This document shows positions 27,662 to 32,947 of a stretch of 32,947 nucleotides of DNA, one piece after another. The notes below the pieces were generated by a model that was not told the origin of the DNA, searched no databases, and saw only the letters and a list, made by a program, of their open reading frames with translations. The position numbers and the translations under genes were made by a program. This stretch comes from Chara braunii (taxonomy: Eukaryota > Streptophyta > Charophyceae > Charales > Characeae): positions 4,353,041-4,385,987 of the forward strand of contig BFEA01000007.1 in assembly GCA_003427395.1 (NCBI GenBank), read 5' to 3'. Numbering within the stretch: the first letter of the stretch is position 1; each line of letters starts with the position of its first letter.

Positions 27662-28479
27662 GTCCAGCGTCCCTGTCCATCCCTGTCCCCTTGTATCTCC
27701 CTCAAGTTTTCAGCTGTGTATTCTGCTTTGAGTGTCTGCCTTTGAACTGAACTGCGCAGCTATGCCCCTTTGAATGTTTGCTTTTCTGTTCCCCTTTTTT
27801 TTTTTTTTTTTCAGGGAGCTGTTTGATTCAAGTGCACACCACATGCACCTAGTCTATCAATGGGGACCACTTACTGGGAAAAAAACTTAATTAGTCTTTT
27901 GACTCTTTTTTATGAGACCTTGAGGCAAAAGTTGCACAGTTTATTTGTCTCCATGACATGGTTCTTGTTCAGATTTATTTATTTTAATATTTATTTATTT
28001 ATTTTTTTGGGGGGGGGGGGCAGGGACCTTCGCTGGCGCTCGCAACCGGCTGGCTGCGCCCCTCAATCATAGCTACCTTACAATGAAGGGATTGCATGTT
28101 GCCCCTAGCCTCGGTTGTGGCCGCTGGTTGGGGCAGGACTAACACAAAGCCAGTAGATGCGCCTCCCTTTTCATCTTCCCCCGCCCCTGTCGAGTAGCAG
28201 CAGTGTTTTAGGCCAACACTCTCCTCCCCCGTCCTTTTTTCTAAAGTTGTTTTTTTTATAGATTTTTTTGTTTTATTTTTTTAATGGTATATTGTCAATA
28301 AGCCACCAATACCTTTCTCAATGCTGGGGAAAAGGGGAATATATGTCACACCGCATTTTTCGGGGGTCTTGTACAAAGAGGAATGATGTCAGGGAAGGCC
28401 TTGAACGAGGTGGGAAGACTTTTTTGTTGCCTTGCCAGCGAGGCAAGGGTGCATTGCTCGCATCGCTGACAGTTTCCAA

Positions 28480-28722
28480 CGGAGGGCATCATCTCACACG
28501 ACCTCAAGATTCTGAATCTAACCGCTTTCACGTCCAAATCGTTGTTATTGCTTGTTTTTTAAAGCAAACGAGCGTGACAACCACGCCGCTGTAACAATCT
28601 AAAAAAAGGCTTAATATCACACCAACTGTAGATTCTGTATCCAAAGGATTTCACGTCTATAGCGTTGTTGCCTTTTTTTTTCCTGAAATCAAGTGTCGTG
28701 ATTGTCAATGACTCGTTCAATC
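28480..28722 (+). repeat. Tandem repeat, unit about 123 bp
   Basis: ATC(A/T)CAC followed by AGATTCTG(A/T)ATC and TTTCACGTC(C/T)A with CGTTGTT, a T run and a terminal GTCGTGA/GCGTGACAA segment occurs at 28507-28590 and 28630-28712. The copies are clearly diverged. Confidence 0.7.
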
Positions 28723-28790
28723 TTATCCAAAAGTAATTCTGAAAGTGGAAAAAGATTCAACAATTTTGAAGTTTTTTGAAATTGGATTTT

Positions 28791-29473
28791 GACAATCAAA
28801 GATGCTGAAAACGTTGAATGCCCCCCTTTTGGATAATGTTAAATATTCTGAAAATTTTGAAGTGGTGAAAATATTGAATATTATGAATGACCCCCTTATA
28901 TCCGAACGCATATAGACGTTGAAGATTCTGACAACTTTGAAATGGTTAAGTTGCTGAAAATTTTGAACACCACCCCCAAACGTCCAGATGGATTTTGATG
29001 CTGAAGATTCTGAAAATTTTGAAGTGGTGAAGATGCTAAAAATTGTGAGTTACCCCCCGCCTTCCCCTGTTTTGTTTTCTTTAAGGAGGGGCTGTTCATA
29101 ATTTTCAGCACCTTCACCACTTCAGAATTTTGGAATTTTTTTTTTAAAAACCTGCCCCCCCCCCCCCCCCCCCCTCCTCCCCCGTTCATTTTCATCTTGT
29201 TTTAGGAGGGGTAATGTTTAAAATTTCAGTACAATTGTAAGTGTTGAATATTTGTTTACCCGTTAATCCATCCGGACGCCTGGGGGTGGTGTTCAAAATT
29301 TTCATCATTTTACCACTTCAAAGTTTTCAGAATCTTCAACGTCTATATGCATTCATATATAATCAGATAAGGGGGGCATTCAGAATATTCAATATTTTCA
29401 CCACTTCAAAATTTTCAGAATGTTCAACATTATCCAAAGGGGGAGCATTAAACATTTTCAGCGTCTTTAAGAT
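28791..29473. mobile_element. Fold-back element: nested inverted repeat with internal direct repeats
   Basis: The left arm (28791-29000) is matched by the reverse complement of the right arm (29263-29473) over about 210 bp: GGATAATGTT, ATTCTGAAAATTTTGAAGTGG, CATATAGACGTTGAAGATTC and TTTTGAACACCACCCCCA all recur in order. A second, inner pair of arms lies at 29008-29050 and 29094-29132. Within the arms, ATTCTGAAAATTTTGAAGTGG-type motifs repeat at about 28850, 28925 and 29007. Arms built from short direct repeats, with no coding region, resemble Foldback-type or long-TIR elements; the class is inferred. The right end abuts the P3 LTR. Confidence 0.75.
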
Positions 29474-30416
29474 TGTGCAAGGCTCAGGGCCTCGATCTGC
29501 CCTACTGGGCCCTATTTTCTGTATGGTCGGCCGCCCTCAAGTGAAGGCAGGCTCGGCCCAGGGCCTTCAGGCCTGTTTTGGGGTCACCACGCAACTGGGT
29601 AAATTCAGGCAGTTTGCAGCGCCAGTTGGTTGAGAACGCCCAGGCCCAGGCTGCCTCTTTTTGAATGTAACCGAGGCAGGCCCTGGGCCAGATTCTCAAG
29701 ATGGACCGAACATAGACTGCAGGCAGTTGAACACTGGCAACCACCATAGGCCCAGGGCCTGATTCGTTTGGTCTGGGGCTCAGCCTCTCTGGGCCTACCG
29801 GAAGCTTCTGGGCAGGGGCCCAGCACAGCCAAGCTGCACGCAAGGCAGGCAGGCCACTTCCATTTAGGAAAGGGCCTGCCCACGCATTCGATATTGGGGC
29901 ACTGGCTGCATGCTGCGCAAGCGCTGCTGCGCTAACGCTGGCCAGCGCTCACGCGCTCACAGACGAACTGGAAGGAGCAGGCAGCCATAGCCGAGCTGCG
30001 CTGCTGTATGCTGGATGGGGCGCATGGTGGTCCTTGGGTGCATGTGGCATCTTTGAGTTGGGGAACGAGGTTACGAGTGCTACGAGAGTCATACCTGGTG
30101 CTTGAAGCATACGGCATTGGTGGAGATCTGCTCGTGCTTCGGGGAGCTGTTGACGTCATCAGTGGCATTGTAGATAGGCTAGATAGGATCTGCCATTTGT
30201 AGTCTGGGCGCCGAGCGCCAGATAGGATGTCGACATTGGTTCTTTGTTGATGATGATGAGACTACTCGAACATTGTCACTTATGAGCTTTTGCTGTGCTA
30301 TCATTTGGTGGGACTCGCGATGTAATTCTGCTTTTGGTTCGAGGTCACGACCATCTGGTCTCATGTGTATGATGCTGTTTGGTTTCTGAAGTTCGCTATC
30401 GCTGATTTTCCTTGCA
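29474..30416 (+). mobile_element. 5' LTR of element P3
   Basis: From TGTGCAAGGCTC to TTCCTTGCA, about 943 bp, ending three bases before the primer binding site. It aligns with the P1 and P2 LTRs at CGCCCTCAAGTGAAGGC (29532), GCGCCAGTTGGTTGAGA (29619), the CATACCTGG box (30089), TGTTGACGTCATC (30149) and the 3' end. It is the most diverged of the three in its first 60 bp. Confidence 0.78.
30151..30158 (+). promoter_or_regulatory. TGACGTCA palindrome (bZIP/CRE-type site) in P3 LTR
   Basis: Second copy of the site at 10378-10385, in the same position relative to the LTR 3' end. Confidence 0.45.
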
Positions 30417-30419
30417 AAT

Positions 30420-30431
30420 TGGTATCAGAGC
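30420..30431 (+). promoter_or_regulatory. Primer binding site, initiator tRNA-Met type
   Basis: TGGTATCAGAGC, the standard plant LTR-retrotransposon primer site complementary to the 3' end of initiator tRNA-Met, located three bases after the LTR's terminal TGCA. It fixes the orientation and 5' LTR boundary of P3. Confidence 0.9.
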
Positions 30432-31692
30432 TGTGGTACGGTGCGCTCATCTGGCGCTTGTCTTCTGCCTATGCGGTACATGCATGCGGTCTGCTAAGCG
30501 AGCGGCCGTAGGGAGTGTGTAGTGAGGAAGGCCAAGGCAAGCAGGCGACCTAGGTGGAGAGGGGATCGCCAGGAAGGCTATGTGGGGAATATTGGGTGTT
30601 CGCAGTGTGATGAGAACTATCCGATGTGTGATTGATGATGAGGTGGAACGTCGGTGCAATGCTGGTTGTGCCGAAGCAGCAATTGGTCATCACAATCAAC
30701 ATCGGGTCATATGGTGAGAATATTTGTGGTTGGGGGCAGCTATTTTGAGGTACGTTGCACCTAACCTTATCTACCCTCTTCGACACTTCTTACCGTGAGG
30801 ATGTGTGTTCTGTCTTGAGAGTCCTCTCATGTGAGGAGTCGTGTGCGCTCAACCTTGAGAGTCATTAGTGTTCACGTGGAGCATTTGGAAGCAGAGGGCG
30901 GTGCTATCTGAAGGGCCCTGGACGAATCACTGGGTCATGGTCACCATGCCAACCCACCGGGAGTAGAGCACGCATGCTTTGCTGCTTTGTCCTTTGTTGC
31001 TGCGCTATAGAGGGGGTTTGAGGGGCAGGCCAGCCCTACGGGAAAAACGAGTACCGGACGTCTATAAATAAGTACCGGCGGGGACCTTCCATTGGATGTG
31101 ATCGTCATCCTGTTTGTGACGTTAAAGAATTCCTGAGGACTTCGGGGGCTGTCCATAAAAACGCCTCTTGATCAACCAATCGGTCGGTGTAAGGCTCGCT
31201 GCATGTGAGGATAAATATGGTGCAGGGATGGCCAGCTCAGCAGAACTCGGGGCACAGGGGTGGGTCGTGTGCACACCTTTGGACACGCACGTTGTTCTGG
31301 ATTGCTCAGGGACGTTGACGACAAGAGACATTCAGGAAGAACTGAGGGAGGGGTAGATTCCAGGTGATAAGTTCGGGCAAGATTCCATTCTGCAAACAAA
31401 CCGAACAAATGATTCTATTTTTATTTTGATTAGTTAGATGTACAACCATTAACATCTGACATACATCATAGTTAGAACTGTTTTATGTTCATTGTGCTTT
31501 TTGTTTGCGAACTAGTCAAAGTCAAAGTAGTTCCGTTTGTAGGAATCTGAACTTACCTGTTGGACCCAAATGTGTAGTCTCTGACATAGCCACCGATTAA
31601 TTATTTCTATTTATTTTTAAATCGGTTTGTACATCATGCTGGGGTAGGCATCGAGAGTGTCCTAGTGCAGACATTGTACAGTGTTGTAGCCT
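30432..31692 (+). other. Leader region of element P3
   Basis: About 1.26 kb without convincing coding sequence. It includes a TATAAATA at 31063-31070 flanked by two AGTACCGG copies (31050 and 31071), which could act as an internal promoter, and an AT-rich 3' part. The last ~90 bp match the P1 leader at 1125-1220. Small ORFs on both strands look incidental. Confidence 0.6.
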
Positions 31693-32265
31693 ATGAGCGA
31701 CAGGGAGGAAACTAGAGAGGACGACCGGATCTTGCGATCAGCGAGACGCCTGATAGCCCACTTTGCATTAGAACCAGAGGGCGATAGACACTTGTTCCAC
31801 CAGCAGAGGGAGAGACAACAGCATCAGCGGAGGGCTACGGCCGCAGAGGCAAGCAGGGCATTCGCGACCGAGGCCGCTACCTCAGCAGCCATGGCATCTG
31901 CCACGCAGCAGAGCTCTGAAGCTGGTAGTACAGGTTTTGTAGGGTCAATGGTCGCACAGACCATGAGTCAATCCACTGGCGTTATGGCAAGCCAACCGAT
32001 AGTTTTGACCCCCGAGGAGGTCGCCATAAAGCGATCAGGTATGCGTGAGGCACAACTACAACAGGCGTTCGGAGAGATTAAGGCAGAGAAAGAGAAGATG
32101 ATTAGAAGAAGAGCCAGGATGCAGCGGAGACAAGCGGGCGTCAGTGAGTTAGAGGGCATGGATCTGACACACATGGATGCCGATGTGAGGACCCTACGGC
32201 CCGTCCTACTAGATGTAGTAGAAATGCAGGACCACCAGACGAGTCTGTTGCAAGACATCCAGTAG
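31693..32265 (+). CDS. Element P3 gag N-terminal fragment
   Basis: An open 190-codon frame starting at the ATG equivalent to that of P1 gag. It begins MSDREETREDDRILRSARRL, passes through a Gln/Arg/Ala-rich segment and a Ser/Thr/Ala-rich stretch, and ends in a basic coiled coil (IKAEKEKMIRRRARMQRRQA) and SELEGMDLTHMDADVRTL, which corresponds to P1 GLDDLTVNDTGKILKAS. TAG follows LLQDIQ, and the next sequence is unrelated GC-rich DNA. The product would be the N-terminal, probably oligomerising, part of Gag without capsid or nucleocapsid. It is listed as CDS because the frame is intact, but expression is doubtful. Confidence 0.65.
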   Translation: MSDREETREDDRILRSARRLIAHFALEPEGDRHLFHQQRERQQHQRRATAAEASRAFATEAATSAAMASATQQSSEAGSTGFVGSMVAQTMSQSTGVMASQPIVLTPEEVAIKRSGMREAQLQQAFGEIKAEKEKMIRRRARMQRRQAGVSELEGMDLTHMDADVRTLRPVLLDVVEMQDHQTSLLQDIQ

Positions 32266-32299
32266 AGTCTGGCCTTGTCGGTCGGGCGAGCGCAGGCTA

Positions 32300-32460
32300 T
32301 GAATCCCCCTCGGCGGCGGACAGGCGCGGCTAAGTCCGCGGCCGCGGCCGAGTCCGCGACCCTGCGGACGCGTCCGCGCGGACGCGCGTCTTCGCGGACG
32401 CGTGGCGGCCGCTGGGGAAGGGGGTTTAGGAATCGGGAAGCGCCACGTGGCGGCGCAACC
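32300..32460. other. CpG-rich island with a palindromic core
   Basis: Extremely CpG-dense compared with the rest of the window. It contains GCGGACGCGTCCGC (perfect 14 bp palindrome, 32364-32377), further GCGGACGCG copies at 32378 and 32394, and CCGCGGCCGCGGCC at 32337. No promoter or gene is apparent next to it. Confidence 0.75.
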
Positions 32461-32535
32461 CCAGCCCCACTCCATCAGGCAAAAAAAAACGAAAAAAATC
32501 AAATTTTTGGTTGGGGGGTTAAGGGCGAAATCGAA

Positions 32536-32704
32536 TGATTTATTGATTGGTTGATTGATTGATTGGTTGGGGCGGGGTCGCCCCGCCCCCCCCTTTGATT
32601 GATTGATTGATTGATTGATTCGATTTTTTTTATTTTTTTTTATTGGTTGATTGATTGATTGATTGATTGATTGATTCGATTTTGCTTTTTTTTTTTTTGA
32701 TTGG

Positions 32705-32736
<32 letters not shown>

Positions 32737-32740
32737 CTGA
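32536..32740. repeat. TTGA/GATT tetranucleotide satellite interrupted by T runs
   Basis: Five blocks of (GATT)n alternate with short GC or T-rich pieces. It is the same tetramer family as 10744-10915. INQS-repeat frames on the minus strand are translations of this array. Confidence 0.9.
32569..32589. repeat. GC hairpin 1 within the satellite
   Basis: GGGGCGGGG, loop TCG, then CCCCGCCCC: a perfect 9 bp stem. Confidence 0.85.
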
Positions 32741-32773
32741 TTCGCGGGGGAGGGGTCGCCCCACCCCCGCGAA
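32741..32773. repeat. GC hairpin 2 at the end of the satellite
   Basis: TTCGCGGGGG-A-GGGG, loop TCG, CCCC-A-CCCCCGCGAA: a 14 bp stem with a single A/A mismatch. It shares the GGGGTCGCCCC core with hairpin 1. Confidence 0.85.
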
Positions 32774-32778
32774 CACGG

Positions 32779-32779
<1 letters not shown>

Positions 32780-32820
<41 letters not shown>

Positions 32821-32947
32821 GCGGCACACACGCGTGGCACACACGGCGCGCAAACACACGCGCGGCACACACGGCGCGCAAACACACGCGCGGCACACAC
32901 GCGCACACACACACACACACACATACACACACACACACACACACACA
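32780..32947. repeat. CA / CGCG minisatellite
   Basis: (CA)n flanks a minisatellite with units of about 30 bp (GGCACACACGGCGCGCAAACACACGC) repeated at about 32836 and 32866, with partial copies on both sides. The window ends inside it. Alternating purine-pyrimidine composition again suggests Z-DNA potential. Confidence 0.85.

Noticed and set aside
28268-28594. 108-codon plus ORF and its 63-codon antisense partner
   Set aside because: Lies in a diverged 123 bp tandem repeat; neither strand shows a recognisable domain.
32209-32946. 245-codon minus-strand ORF with Cys-Val and Ile-Asn-Gln-Ser repeats
   Set aside because: It is made of CA/CG and GATT satellite sequence plus antisense of the CpG island; there is no protein-like region.

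Overview
This window reads as a repeat-dominated stretch of a large eukaryotic nuclear genome. Nearly everything recognisable is broken Ty3/gypsy (Metaviridae-type) LTR retrotransposon, separated by microsatellites and fold-back DNA. A plant-type initiator-tRNA-Met primer binding site (TGGTATCAGAGC at 30420), chromodomain-like tails on three integrases and the overall repeat load point to a land plant or streptophyte alga; a charophyte such as Chara is my best guess, but that is inference. No intact host gene, rRNA, tRNA or CRISPR array was found.

Layout. 1-1120: purine-rich and T-rich degenerate tandem repeats. 1121-7854: plus-strand element P1 (gag, protease, RT, RNase H, integrase, chromodomain-like tail, PPT, 3' LTR), truncated at its 5' end and decayed. 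8068-10670: plus-strand P2, a relative of P1 that lost everything between the protease N-terminus and the polypurine tract. 10744-10915: AATC/ATCG satellite. 10962-24623: a run of minus-strand elements, named here in their own transcription direction: D (24204 to 20466), C (19537 to 16951) and B (16060 to 12120), with LTR-like blocks between them. 24630-28790: mostly non-coding DNA with GT/poly-G/poly-T runs and a few exon-like islands on the plus strand. 28791-29473: a nested inverted repeat. 29474-32265: 5' end of a third plus-strand element, P3 (LTR, primer binding site, long leader, gag start). 32266-32947: CpG-rich island, TTGA/GATT satellite with two GC hairpins, and a CA/CG minisatellite.

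How the parts relate. P1, P2 and P3 share one LTR type (TG...TGCA ends), and P1 and P3 share the gag start region, so they are one family in different states of decay. In the minus-strand block, at least two LTR-like sequences have a PPT-like tract on one side and either a primer-site-like sequence or a gag start on the other. This is what is expected if neighbouring elements share LTRs in a chain. Element C contains the most striking object: one uninterrupted reading frame running from a gag start through a CT microsatellite, read as Leu-Ser repeats, into reverse transcriptase with its YLDD motif. No element here looks autonomous: each has frameshifts, nonsense codons, deletions or changed catalytic residues.
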